A stretch of 64,000 nt of DNA from Isoperla grammatica (taxonomy: Eukaryota; Arthropoda; Insecta; Plecoptera; Perlodidae): positions 31,109,489 through 31,173,488 of the forward strand of contig OX246747.1 of the NCBI GenBank assembly GCA_945910005.1, in the 5' to 3' direction. Shown here one piece after another: positions 1-13,080 of this stretch (position 1 is its first letter; each line of letters begins with the position of its first letter). The position numbers and the translations under genes are program-made. The notes below the pieces were generated by a model. That model was not told where the DNA came from, ran no database searches, and saw only the letters and a program-made list of their open reading frames with translations.

Positions 1-78
1 AAAATAAATTACATTTACATAATATATTTTGTTGATAGCACAGGGAATATTACACACACACACACATAGAGCGCACAC

Positions 79-198
<120 letters not shown>

Positions 199-220
199 TG
201 TATATCCTATTCAGTTATAG

Positions 221-639
221 AAACTGATTTACAAAGGAGGACCTTAAATAAAACTAAGCTATGCAAACAATTAATAGTAATGAAATCATAAATAACAATA
301 ACAACAAAAACAAAACAAACTACTGAACTATATAAAATATAATCAAGAACAAGAAAAAATAATTGGGAAATGAAATAAAATCAAATGAAGTGGAAATTCA
401 TCAAATTAAAAAATAAAAATAGAAGTATGCAAATAAGAAAGAACATAAAGAAACAAAAAAAATGTGGGAAAAAATAAATATACCGGTACATATATATATA
501 TATATAAATAAGTATATATACAAAAGTGAAAAAGAAGAAAGAAAAAGAAGAACGAAAATAAAAAAGAAAAAAGAAAGAAGAAAAAAAGAAAAAACTGATT
601 CGTTAACGATATTTTACTCAAATTATTCTATCTGTGATT
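221..639. other. AT-rich stretch, nothing recognised
   Basis: Purine-rich, A-rich plus strand (AAAGAAGAAAGAAAAAG type) with no gene-like signal. The small frames on either strand are low complexity. Confidence 0.7.
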
Positions 640-1325
640 ATTCTACCTGTGTACACAAATATTGATGGATTGAGGAACTGATGGTGTATTCGGTTCAGAG
701 ATGAACAGAAGATCACAATCTGATACAAATTTTCTAAAATAAAAAGATTCATCTGTTTCTCTACAGTCTATATAGCCTTCTAAAATGTTCAAAATGTATG
801 CATCCCCAAATTGGCTAATAACGCGACAAATGATAGGCCTAGATCACATCCAGAAAATGCTAAATAAATGAAATTTACATAAGAGGCCTATATTTTGATA
901 ACATAGAGGGTTGTTCCTTCAAATGTTTTAATCAAGTGATTCTTTTACTGATTGTGAGCTCAAATATAAATGGATTTACGAACTGATTGTCTCTCTGGAT
1001 TCACTAAGTCCCCAAGAATATGATCAGATGATCAAAATCTACACCTTGTCTTTTTAAAATCGCATTTGATCGATTTTAATCACGTCATCGCGAAACGGTA
1101 AAGTGTTTTTGGCAGAAACGTACCGTTTGTCTGTAAAAAAAAAAAAAAAAAAAAAAAATTCAACTCAATTCTTCTTCTGGTAATTGTAACTCCAAATAAT
1201 GACGGATTTACGAACTGATGGTCACTCTGGATTCAAAAAGTATCCAAGAATAAGATCTGATTATAAAAACTCCACAAATTGAGATATAAATGATATAAAT
1301 GTGTGAATATGGTGGGAAAAAAAAT

Positions 1326-1400
1326 TGGCAGTAATGGGTTTCGAACCCTAGACCTCAAGTATTCGAAGCCTTGGCGTTACTGAGTACGCTATGCCAAACG
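1326..1400 (-). repeat. tRNA-derived SINE-like segment
   Basis: On the minus strand TGGCATAGCGTACTCAGTAA (A-box-like) is followed about 35 bp later by TAGGGTTCGAAACCC (B-box-like). There is no cloverleaf good enough for a functional tRNA. Related segments lie at 1815-1890, 2845-2925, 3110-3180 and in every later 1.3 kb unit. Confidence 0.6.
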
Positions 1401-1919
1401 ATGGAAATAGTGTTGCTTAGACTGGTAGATAACACACTGGTCTGAAAGTAGGTATGCATGTATGAATCGAATTGTATCTCGATTCATTCTTATTGTAATT
1501 GTAACACCAAACATAGATGGATTTACGAACTGTGGGTCTCATTGAATTCCAAAAATATCCAAGTATACGATCTGATGATAAAAACTTTAGAAATTGAAAA
1601 AAAAATTGAAGTCGTTTTTTTTTCAAGGTCCAAAAAATGAGTTTCAACACATGGTCTTTTAAAAATATCATTTGATAGATCTTCATCACATGATCGCGAG
1701 AAAGGAAATCTATTGAGGAAACAACGAGCCGTTTGACCGTTAAAAAATAAACCTTGTCCATGCACGTTGTATTATTGATATAAATATGTGAATATGGTGT
1801 ACAAAAAAGTGGGTATAACGGGTCTCGAACCCCAGACCTCAAGTACTCGAAGCGACGACGTTCTGCGTACGCGTTGCCACACGATGGAAGACGTACTGCA
1901 TACACTGGTACGTAAACAC

Positions 1920-4900
1920 ACTGGTTTTAATGTATGGCGAATATAGCTTGTTGTATTCAGATAGTTCGTCATCACGCCAACATTAAAACATGTTTCCTCG
2001 ACTAACCGTTAATGCAAGACAAGCATTAGCGTACGTTTCATGTTTAGAATAAGAATGTCCAATGAAGAAACTCTAATCATTATTTCCTTAACCCTTTAAC
2101 AAGAGACGCTACGCGTCGTCAAAGACGTGCTCAAATACACTCTGTTTTTTAGAATTATATTCTTTACGGCTTTATTGTTTATTTAGGCGATCTTTTAATT
2201 AAAGCCCGAGGTAGATCTAAACATTGTCTACTTTGAAAAAAATCATCGCCTCGCTACGTTTGTTGTGAACGACGTTAGGCGTCGCCGAAATTTCAAAGAT
2301 TTTCTTGTCAAGTTCCACTTTCAGTACCGATTGTGGATGAACGGTGGTACCTATTTAGTCGTAGCGTTGAACTTAAGGTCAGTAAGAATCATTGGTGACG
2401 TAGTATGAGCGTCGGTTTGTACAGGTCGTGGTGAGGCGACGCCAACTTCAAGTAACCAAAATAGTTGATTTTTTGAGGTTTTTATTTTTTTACGGGTAAA
2501 CGGTTTGAGATAGAATTTTTTGGTTGCCAATTCCTTCCTATTCATTGCTCTCTTGATATGATTCGTATTTTTAAAAAAATAATAAAAAAACAAAAATTTC
2601 AAATTTCTCCGATTGTGCTCTTCTGAGACAAAATCTGAAATTTTGGGCGCCTGTATCTCTGTAAGTATGACCCCCAGCATATTTTCGTTTTCAGAATGTC
2701 AAGATAATAACCGCAAAAAAAAATAAAAAAAATACAGAAACAAATTTGGACCCCCCGTATGGTAGCTACGAGCGCTAGAAAAAAAAAATTCCCCTTAGTA
2801 AACCCTTCTCAACTTTGCTCGTCTGAATATGGAAGAAAAACAGTCTGCCAGTTACGGGTATCGAACCCCGGACCGCGAAAACACTAGTCGACGCCGCTAC
2901 CGCGTACGCCACACCACTCGATGGAAGTTGGGTCGCTTAGACTGGTGGATAACACACGGCTCTCCATGTTACCAAATATATATGGATTTACAAACAGAAG
3001 GTCTCATTGGATTTAAAAAATATCCAAGAATACGATCCGATGATAAAAACTCCCGCGAATTGAGTTATAAACGACATAAATGTGTGAATATGATTGAAAA
3101 AAAAATTGGGGGTAATGGGTTGCGAACTCAAGACCTCAAGTATTCGAAGCGACGTCGGTACTGACTACGCTACGCCTCACGGTGAAAATTTCTTTGCTTA
3201 GACTGGAATATAACACACTGGTCTCAATGTATGGCATAGCTTGTTGTATTCAGATAGTTTGTCATCACGCCAACATTAAAACATGTTTCCTTGACTAACC
3301 GTTAATGCAAGACAAGCATTAGCATGTTTCATGTTTAGAATAAGAATGTCCAATGAAGAAACTCTAATCATTATTTCCTTAACCCTTTAACAAGAGACGC
3401 TACGCGTCGTCAAAGACGTGCTCAAATACACTCTGTTTTTTAGAATTATATTCTTTACGGCTTTATTGTTTATTTAAGCGATCTTTTAATTAAAGCCCGA
3501 GGTAGATCTAAACATTGTCTACTTTGAAAAAAATCATCGCCTCGCTACGTTTGTTGTGAACGACGTTAGGCGTCGCCGAAATTTTAAAGATTTTCTTGTC
3601 AAGTTCCACTTTCGGTACCGATTGTGGATGAACGGTGGTACCTATTTAGTCGTAGCGTCGAACTTAAGGTCAGTAAGAATCATTGGTGACGTAGTATGAG
3701 CGTCGGTAGCGTCGGTTTGTACAGGTCGTGGTGAGGCGACGCCAACTTCAGGTAACCAAAATAGTTGATTTTTTGAGGTTTTTATTTTTTTACGGGTAAA
3801 CGGTTTGAGATAGAATTTTTTGGTTGCCAATTCCTTCCTATTCATTGCTCTCTTGTCATGATTCGTATTTTTAAAAAAATAAAAAAAAACAAAAATTTCA
3901 AATTTCTCCGATTGTGCTCTTCTGAGACAAAATCTGAAATTTTGGGCGCCTGTATCTCTGTAAGTATGACCCCCAGCATATTTTCGTTTTCAGAATGTCT
4001 AGATAATTAACGCAAAAAAAATAAAAAAAATACAGAAAAAAATTTGGACCCCCCGTATGGTAGCTACGAGCGCTAGAAAAAAAAATTTCCCCTTAGTAAA
4101 CCCTTCTCAACTTTGCTCGTCTGAATATGGAAGAAAAAAAGTCTGCCAGTTACGGGTATCGAACCCCGGACCGCGAAAACACTAGTCGACGCCGCTACCG
4201 CGTACGCCACACCACTCGATGGAAGTTGGGTCGCTTAGACTGGTATAGATAACACACGGCTCTCAATGTACCTATGCATGTTACCAAATATATATGGATT
4301 TACAAACAGAGGGTCTCATTGGATTTAAAAAATATCCAAGAATACGATCCGATGATAAAAACTCCCGCGAATTGAGTTATAAACGACATAAATGTGTGAA
4401 TATGATTGAAAAAAAAATTGGGAGTAATGGGTTGCGAACTCAAGACCTCAAGTATTCGAAGCGACGTCGGTACTGACTACGCTACGCCTCACGGTGAAAA
4501 TTTCTTTGCTTAGACTGGAATATAACACACTGGTCTCAATGTATGGCATAGCTTGTTGTATTCAGATAGTTTGTCATCACGCCAACATTAAAACATGTTT
4601 CCTTGACTAACCGTTAATGCAAGACAAGCATTAGCATGTTTCATGTTTAGAATAAGAATGTCCAATGAAGAAACTCTAATCATTATTTCCTTAACCCTTT
4701 AACAAAAGACGCTACGCGTCGTCAAAGACGTGCTCAAATACACTCTGCTTTTTAGAATTATATTCTTTACGGCTTTATTGTTTATTTAAGCGATCTTTTA
4801 ATTAAAGCCCGAGGTAGATCTAAACATTGTCTACTTTGAAAAAAATCATCGCCTCGCTACGTTTGTTGTGAACGACGTTAGGCGTCGCCGAAATTTCAAA

Positions 4901-7900
4901 GATTTTCTTGTCAAGTTCCACTTTCGGTACCGATTGTGGATGAACGGTGGTACCTATTTAGTCGTAGCGTCGAACTTAAGGTCAGTAAGAATCATTGGTG
5001 ACGTAGTATGAGCGTCGGTAGCGTCGGTTTGTACAGGTCATGGTCAGGCGACGCCAACTTCAGGTAACCAAAATAGTTGATTTTTTGAGGTTTTTATTTT
5101 TTTACGGGTAAACGGTTTGAGATAGAATTTTTTGGTTGCCAATTCCTTCCTATTCATTGCTCTCTTGATATGATTCGTATTTTATAAAAAAAAAAAAAAA
5201 AAAAAATTTCATATTTCTCCGATTGTGCTCTTCTGAGACAAAATCTGAAATTTTGGGCGCCTGTATCTCTGTAAGTATGACCCTGTAAGTATGACCCCCA
5301 GCATTTTTTCGTTTTCAGAATGTCTAGATAATTAACGCAAAAAAAATAAAAAAAATACAGAAAAAAATTTGGACCCCCCGTATGGTAGCTACGAGCGCTA
5401 GAAAAAAAAATTTCCCCTTAGTAAACCCTTCTCAACTTTGCTCGTCTGAATATGGAAGAAAAAAAGTCTGCCAGTTACGGGTATCGAACCCCGGACCGCG
5501 AAAACACTAGTCGACGCCGCTACCGCGTACGCCACACCACTCGATGGAAGTTGGGTCGCTTAGACTGGTATAGATAACACACGGCTCTCAATGTACCTAT
5601 GCATGTTACCAAATATATATGGATTTACAAACAGAGGGTCTCATTGGATTTAAAAAATATCCAAGAATACGATCCGATGATAAAAGCTCCCGCGAATTGA
5701 GTTATAAACGACATAAATGTGTGAATATGATTGAAAAAAAAATTGGGGGTAATGGGTTGCGAACTCAAGACCTCAAGTATTCGAAGCGACGTCGGTAGGC
5801 CTACTGACTACGCTACGCCTCACGGTGAAAATTTCTTTGCTTAGACTGGAATATAACACACTGGTCTCAATGTATGGCATAGCTTGTTGTATTCAGATAG
5901 TTTGTCATCACGCCAACATTAAAACATGTTTCCTTGACTAACCGTTAATGCAAGACAAGCATTAGCATGTTTCATGTTTAGAATAAGAATGTCCAATGAA
6001 GAAACTCTAATCATTATTTCCTTAACCCTTTAACAAGAGACGCTACGCGTCGTCAAAGACGTGCTCAAATACACTCTGTTTTTTAGAATTATATTCTTTA
6101 CGGCTTTATTGTTTATTTAGGCGATCTTTTAATTAAAGCCCGAGGTAGATCTAAACAGTGTCTACTTTGAAAAAAATCATCGCCTCGGTACGTTTGTTGT
6201 GAACGACGTTAGGCGTCGCCGAAATTTCAAAGATTTTCTTGTCAAGTTCCACTTTCGGTACCGATTGTGGATGAACGGTGGTACCTATTTAGTCGTAGCG
6301 TCGAACTTAAGGTCAGTAAGAATCATTGGTGACGTAGTATGAGCGTCGGTAGCGTCGAATTGTACAGGTCGTGGTGAGGCGACGCCAACTTCAGGTAACC
6401 AAAATAGTTGATTTTTTGAGGTTTTTATTTTTTTACGGGTAAACGAATTGAGAACGAATTTTTTGGTTGCCAATTCCTTCCTATTCATTGCTCTCTTGAT
6501 ATGATTCGTATTTTTAAAAAAATTAAAAAAAACAAAAATTTCAAATTTCTCCGATTGTGCTTTTCTGAGACAAAATCTGAAATTTTGGGCGCCTGTATCT
6601 CTGTAAGTATGACCCCCAGCATTTTTTCGTTTTCAGAATGTCTAGATAATTAACGCAAAAAAAATAAAAAAAATACAGAAACAAATTTGGACCCCCCGTA
6701 TGGTAGCTACGAGCGCTAGAAAAAAAAATTTCCCCTTAGTAAACCCTTCTCAACTTTGCTCGTCTGAATATGGAAGAAAAAAAGTCTGCCAGTTACGGGT
6801 ATCGAACCCCGGACCGCGAAAACACTAGTCGACGCCGCTACCGTGTACGCCACACCACTCGATGGAAGTTGGGTCGCTTAGACTGGTATAGATAACACAC
6901 GGCTCTCAATGTACCTATGCATGTTACCAAATATATATGGATTTACAAACAGAGGGTCTCATTGGATTTAAAAAATATCCAAGAATACGATCCGATGATA
7001 AAAACTCCCGTGAATTGAGTTATAAACGACATAAATGTGTGAATATGATTGAAAAAAAAATTGGGGGTAATGGGTTGCGAACCCAAGACCTCAAGTGTTC
7101 GAAGCGACGTCGGTACTGACTACGCTACGCCTCACGGTGAAAATTTCATTGCTTAGACTGGAATATAACACACTGGTCTCAATGTATGGCATAGCTTGTT
7201 GTATTCAGATAGTTTGTCATCACGCCAACATTAAAACGTGTTTCCTTGACTAACCGTTTATGCAAGACAAGCATTAGCATGTTTCATGTTTAGAATAAGA
7301 ATGTTCAATGAAGAAACTCTAATCATTATTTCCTTAACCGTTTAACAAGAGACGCTTTGCGTCGTCAAAGACGTGCTCAAATACACTCTGTTTTTTAGAA
7401 TTATATTCTTTACGGCTTTATTGTTTATTTAGGCGATCTTTTAATTAAAGCCCGAGGTAGATCTAAACATTGTCTACTTTGAAAAAAATCATCGCCTCGC
7501 TTCGTTTGTTGTGAACGACGTTAGGCGTCGCCGAAATTTCAAAGATTTTCTTGTCAAGTTCCACTTTCGGTACCGATTGTGGATGAACGGTGGTACCTAT
7601 TTAGTCGTAGCGTCGAACTTAAGGTCAGTAAGAATCATTGGTGACGTAGTATGAGCGTCGGTAGCGTCGAATTGTACAGGTCGTGGTGAGGCGACGCCAA
7701 CTTCAGGTAACCAAAATAGTTGATTTTTTGAGGTTTTTATTTTTTTACGGGTAAACGGTTTGAGATAGAATTTTTTTGTTGCCAATTCCTTCCTATTCAT
7801 TGCTCTCTTGATATGATTCGTATTTTTAAAAAAATAAAAAAAAACAAAAATTTCAAATTTCTCCGATTGTGCTTTTCTGAGACAAAATCTGAAATTTTGG

Positions 7901-9690
7901 GCGCCTGTATCTCTGTAAGTATGACCCCCAGCATATTTTCGTTTTCAGAATGTCTAGACAATTAACGCAAAAAAAATAAAAAAAAATACAGAAAAAAATT
8001 TGGACCCCCCGTATGGTAGCTACGAGCGCTAGAAAAAAAAATTCCCCCTTAGTAAACCCTTCTCAACTTTGCTCGTCTGAATATGGAAGAAAAAAAGTCT
8101 GCCAGTTACGGGTATCGAACCCCGGACCGCGAAAACTCTAGTCGACGCCGCTACCGCGTACGCCACACCACTCGATGGAAGTTGGGTCGCTTAGACTGGT
8201 ATAGATAACACACGGCTCTCAATGTACCTATGCATGTTACCAAATATATATGGATTTACAAACAGAGGGTCTCATTGGATTTAAAAAATATCCAAGAATA
8301 CGATCCGATGATAAAAGCTCCCGCGAATTGAGTTATAAACGACATAAATGTGTGAATATGATTGAAAAAAAAATTGGGGGTAATGGGTTGCGAACTCAAG
8401 ACCTCAAGTATTCGAAGCGACGTCGGTAGGCCTACTGACTACGCTACGCCTCACGATGAAAATTTCTTTGCTTAGACTGGAATATAACACACTGGTCTCA
8501 ATGTATGGCATAGCTTGTTGTATTCAGATAGTTTGTCATCACGCCAACATTAAAAAATGTTTCCTTGACTAACCGTTAATGCAAGACAAGCATTAGCATG
8601 TTTCATGTTTAGAATAAGAATGTCCAATGAAGAAACTTTAATCATTATTTCCTTAACCCTTTAACAAGAGACGCTACGCGTCGTCAAAGACGTGCTCAAA
8701 TACACTCTGTTTTTTAGAATTATATTCTTTACGGCTTTATTGTTTATTTAGGCGATCTTTTAATTAAAGCCCGAGGTAGATCTAAACAGTGTCTACTTTG
8801 AAAAAAATCATCGCCTCGGTACGTTTGTTGTGAACGACGTTAGGCGTCGCCGAAATTTCAAAGATTTTCTTGTCAAGTTCCACTTTCGGTGCCGATTGTG
8901 GATGAACGGTGGTACCTATTTAGTCGTAGCGTGGAACTTAAGGTCAGTAAGAATCATTGGTGACGTAGTATGAGCGTCGGTAGCGTCGGTTTGTACAGGT
9001 CGTGGTGAGGCGACGCCAACTTCAGGTAACCAAAATAGTTGATTTTTTGAGGTTTTTATTTTTTTACGGGTAAACGGTTTGAGATAGAATTTTTTGGTTG
9101 CCAATTCCTTCCTATTCATTGCTCTTTTGATATGATTCGTATTTTTAAAAAAATAAAAAAAAACAAAAATTTCAAATTTCTCCGATTGTGCTCTTCTGAG
9201 ACAAAATCTGAAATTTTGGGCGCCTGTATCTCTGTAAGTATGACCCCCAGCATATTTTCGTTTTCAGAATGTCTAGATAATTAACGCAAAAAAAATAAAA
9301 AAAATACAGAAACAAATTTGGACCCCCCGTATGGTAGCTACGAGCGCTAGGAAAAAAAATTTCCCCTTAGTAAACCCTTCTCAACTTTGCTCGTCTGAAT
9401 ATGGAAGAAAAAAAGTCTGCCAATTACGGGTATCGAACCCCGGACCGCGAAAACACTAGTCGACGCCGCTACCGCGTACGCCACACCACTCGATGGAAGT
9501 TGGATCGCTTAGACTGGTATAGATAACACACGGCTCTCAATGTACCTATGCATGTTACCAAATATATATGGATTTACAAACAGAGGGTCTCATTGGATTT
9601 AAAAAATATCCAAGAATACGATCCGATGATAAAAACTCATGCGAATTGAGTTATAAACGACATTAATGTGTGAATATGGTGGAAAAAAAA
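1920..9690. repeat. Six tandem copies of a 1.29-1.33 kb satellite unit with tRNA-like boxes
   Basis: The mark AAGAGACGCTACGCGTCGTC occurs at 2101, 3392, 4704 (one change), 6035, 7347 (two changes) and 8666, giving periods of 1291, 1312, 1331, 1312 and 1319 bp at very high identity. Each unit holds two tRNA-like segments on the minus strand with a B-box-like GGGGTTCGATACC or relative. A 67-codon frame recurs in each unit, but the copy near 4960-5140 has stops in it, so it is not taken as coding. Confidence 0.95.
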
Positions 9691-11050
9691 AATTGAGTGT
9701 CATGGGTTCCGAACCCTAGACCTCAGGTATTCGAAGCGACGGCGTTACTGCCTACGCTACGCCTCACGATGAATGCAGGGTTGCTTACACTGGTACATTT
9801 CATACTGGTTTCAATGTAGGTATGCATGTATGAATCGCATTGTATCTCGATTCATTCTTATTGTAATTGTAACACCAAACATTGATGGATTTACGAACTG
9901 AGGGTCTCATTGGATTCCAAAAGTATCCAAGAATACGATCTGATGATAAAAACTCTGAAAATTGAAAAAGAATTGGCACTCGTTTTTTTGTCCAAGTCCA
10001 AAAATTGAGTTTCTACACATGATCTTTTTAAAATCGCATTTGATAGATCTTGACCCCGTGATCGCGAAACTGTAAGCAGTTTTTGGCGGAAACCAACCGT
10101 TTGTCTGTAAAAAAATAATCAATATTCTACTCGATTCTTCTTATTGTAATTGTAACTCCAAATATAGATGGATTTACGAACTGATGGTCTCACAGGATGC
10201 AAAAAGTATCAAAGAATGCGATCTGATCATAAAAACTGCAAAATTGGCAAAAAACGTTTCTAGGCCGTTTTTCAACCAAGGCTATACCCTTCTCAAAAAT
10301 CCAAAATCCACACTTTGTCTTTTTCTGATCGCATTCGATAGATCTTTACCAGGTGATAGCGAATCAGAAAACCGTTTTTTGCGGAAACGCACAGTTTGGC
10401 TATAAAAAAATAATCTTTATTCAACTCGCTACCTTCTTATTGTAATTGTAGGTCCAAATATAGATGGATTTACGAACTGAGGGTCTCATTGGATTCCAAA
10501 AATATCCAAGAATACGATCTGATGATAAAAACATTGAAAATTGAAACAAAAATATCGAAGTCGAATCATGAATCATCGCCTCGCTATAATATGTTTCTTG
10601 TGAACGACGTCAGGCCGCAGCAGTCGGGGCCGGGAGCGCTTCAGTCGGTCTCCGGCCGTCCTCGAAGTAGGATGCATGTCGCTCGTCTACGTGTTTTTAC
10701 ACACGTAAACTGCCGTCAGCGATGCGGTGGCTAATACCAGAACTAACCGCGGCGCTCACGCACGCTTCCTAAAACTCCACACTTTTCTTTTTAAAATCTA
10801 TTTTGACCCCGTGAATGCAAAACTGTAAACGGTTTTTTGCAGAAACAAACCGTTCGCATTTAAAAAAATAATTAATATTCTACTCGATTTATTCCTTTTG
10901 TAATTGTAACTTTAAATATGGATGGATTTATGAACTTAGGGTCTCTCTGGATTTACTAAGTCGCCAAGATTATGATCTGATTTTATAAAAACTCTTAAAA
11001 TATTAAAAAGATACATTTTTAATAGTTTTGCAACTGTCAGGGTCTCAACT

Positions 11051-11586
11051 AGGCCTTAGTCCCTTCTTAAAGTTTCAAAATTGCAACAGAAGTCTGAATC
11101 ACAATGCTCGCATTTATCACTGTTTTAGTTGATACCACACTATACCTTACTCGAACCGGCGTCCATTGGTTCTATGTGGCTCGGACATTCACAGATGGGT
11201 CGAGGATAAGGCAGGTGACGTTAGGTTTCCACCAAGAAAGCAGTCAATTTTGTAACGTATAAATACAGAGTTTTATTTGAAATGGACAATTTCATAAATT
11301 ACAATTACAGATACTTTTTTTTACACATTGAAGATACATATTTGTAAAATTGTGTACCTAGACATGGTAGGTACTCAAAACTAATAATATTGATTATTTT
11401 ACATGTTACATTATTGTAAAAATAAATTAGAACAACACATTGCTCGTGTGTTGTTGGTGGAGTTGTTACCAGAGTACGGCGAGTCCAATATATAAAACAT
11501 TTCTTGTCGCACCTCATTTCAAAACCCTTGGAAAGCATTCGATGATAATGGACATCAACAGATGTAGGCCTATATCTTTTTGTTGA

Positions 11587-11623
<37 letters not shown>

Positions 11624-12816
11624 TATTTCCAGTTGTGGTAAGCTGGTAGGATGATAGGAAAGGGCATTATGCCCAGACACATAGTATCTATCATCCTAAC
11701 AAAATAATAAATAACAGAAAAGTATACAAAATAGTACAAAATACATACATACAATTACAATGTACTAATCTTGATTACAATAAATTATGTAAATTCATTG
11801 TTATGCAACATTGTAATTGAATTTACTTTTATCTTTGAGTGTAGAACAATCTGACAGTTCTTTTCAATTTGTTGTGGTGGGGTTGGTACGTTAATATATA
11901 CTACAATACCACTATCATGTAATTAATACACGATTATGGGAGAAACTCAAGCATATGACAACAGTTGGAAATGTTATGTAGGCCTATATTATTAAATGTA
12001 TCTATCATTACTGCATAACACCATAATTAAACCACCTCTGTTAGCAAAACTGACAGATAGAGATATATTGGATTTCAACCTAGGCCAGGTAAGAATTTAT
12101 TTTAAATCCTGCCACTAGGCCTACATCACATATATATATCATTCCATTATTAAGTATAATTTCCATTTCCTTGATCCCACCAATGATTTTGAAATGCGGT
12201 GTTACGCCTAGTGAATGGTTATGTGTGTACGGTATGTATGCGTTTATAAAAAAACATCATTCGCAACTTACACATACACAAGAAGAATAGTAGTAGGTAG
12301 CTGCACATAAAAATATAGTATTATTTAATTTGGTTTCAAAACCATTCCTTATAGTTTGATTGGATCGAACCAAGATGGAAACGGGTGGTTGCAATGTGTC
12401 AAAGTCGAGCTACGAGCGTGAAGATCAACCGAGCTCGAAACTGGTGGACATTGTGACCACGATAGTATGACCACGATAGTGTGACCACGACATACGCTCG
12501 CCCGTTTACAACTCGGCCGAGATCGTCGATGTGACCAATTATTTTCAGCACTGTTATCAGAACGAGCTGAAAATGGAACCCACAACTTCAACCTGGGCAG
12601 TTAGGTAAATCGTAAACTACCGGGTATTAGTTAATGGTAGAGCACATTTGATCTGTTTCATGGAAATTATACACCTCAACACATCATAAGAAGACTTTGT
12701 CATGTACTAACTAAAAATAAATAACATGATAGAGAGAGTACTGTAGTTCATTTTCTGTTAGTTATGATGTACTAGTGTGTACATGGTATAACGCTTCATT
12801 TGGACATACTTGCTTT
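11051..12816. other. Mostly unique intergenic DNA, no gene recognised
   Basis: It contains an ATT microsatellite at 11587-11625, a short inverted repeat AGGATGATAG/CTATCATCCT at 11648-11699, and a short tandem repeat GACCACGATAGT(A/G)T at 12450-12490. A minus-strand 80-residue frame at 12349-12591 shows no family resemblance. Confidence 0.6.
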
Positions 12817-13080
12817 ACAACAATAACACAAATGAAATGAATCGATGGACAAACAACAAGCTGTCAAACAATAAAATATTCTGATTTTGAAAACAAATCT
12901 TCAAAACAAACAAGAAACATACAAAACTTTCACAACTTGGTTGCCCATCAATCATTAAACGTTTTCACTGGTGAGCAGTTACTATCGCCATACCTCGTTT
13001 TCTTCATAATGTTGCAATTTTATTATTTTGACAGCTCGTTGTTTGTCTATCAGTTCGATTCGTTTGTTACATTGTTGTAG
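12817..13080. mobile_element. Diverged relative of the 58.9 kb MITE
   Basis: ATCGATGGACAAACAACAAG, then CTGTCAAACAATAAAAT at the left, and ATTTTGACAGCTCGTTGTTTG at the right match 58945-59248; the terminal 20 bp are eroded. Confidence 0.7.

Larger units (their letters stand above)
640..11050. repeat. Satellite block built on a diverged repeat of about 300 bp
   Basis: The phrase ATGGATTTACGAACTG or close variants recurs at about 665, 970, 1203, 1516, 9871, 10166, 10462 and 10921, spaced near 295 bp where intact, followed by CAAAAAGTATCCAAGAATACG and GATCTGATGATAAAAACTC. The same phrase forms part of each 1.3 kb unit within the block. No gene was recognised. A GC-richer segment at 10560-10760 interrupts one unit. 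Confidence 0.85.

Noticed and set aside
2351..9119. Recurrent 67-residue ORF in the 1.3 kb satellite units
   Set aside because: Conservation follows the DNA of the whole unit, and the third copy (about 4960-5140) has stops in the frame.
1326..9725. Possible true tRNA genes
   Set aside because: A-box and B-box-like motifs are present, but the acceptor stem and anticodon arm do not pair convincingly; repeat context points to SINE-type sequence.
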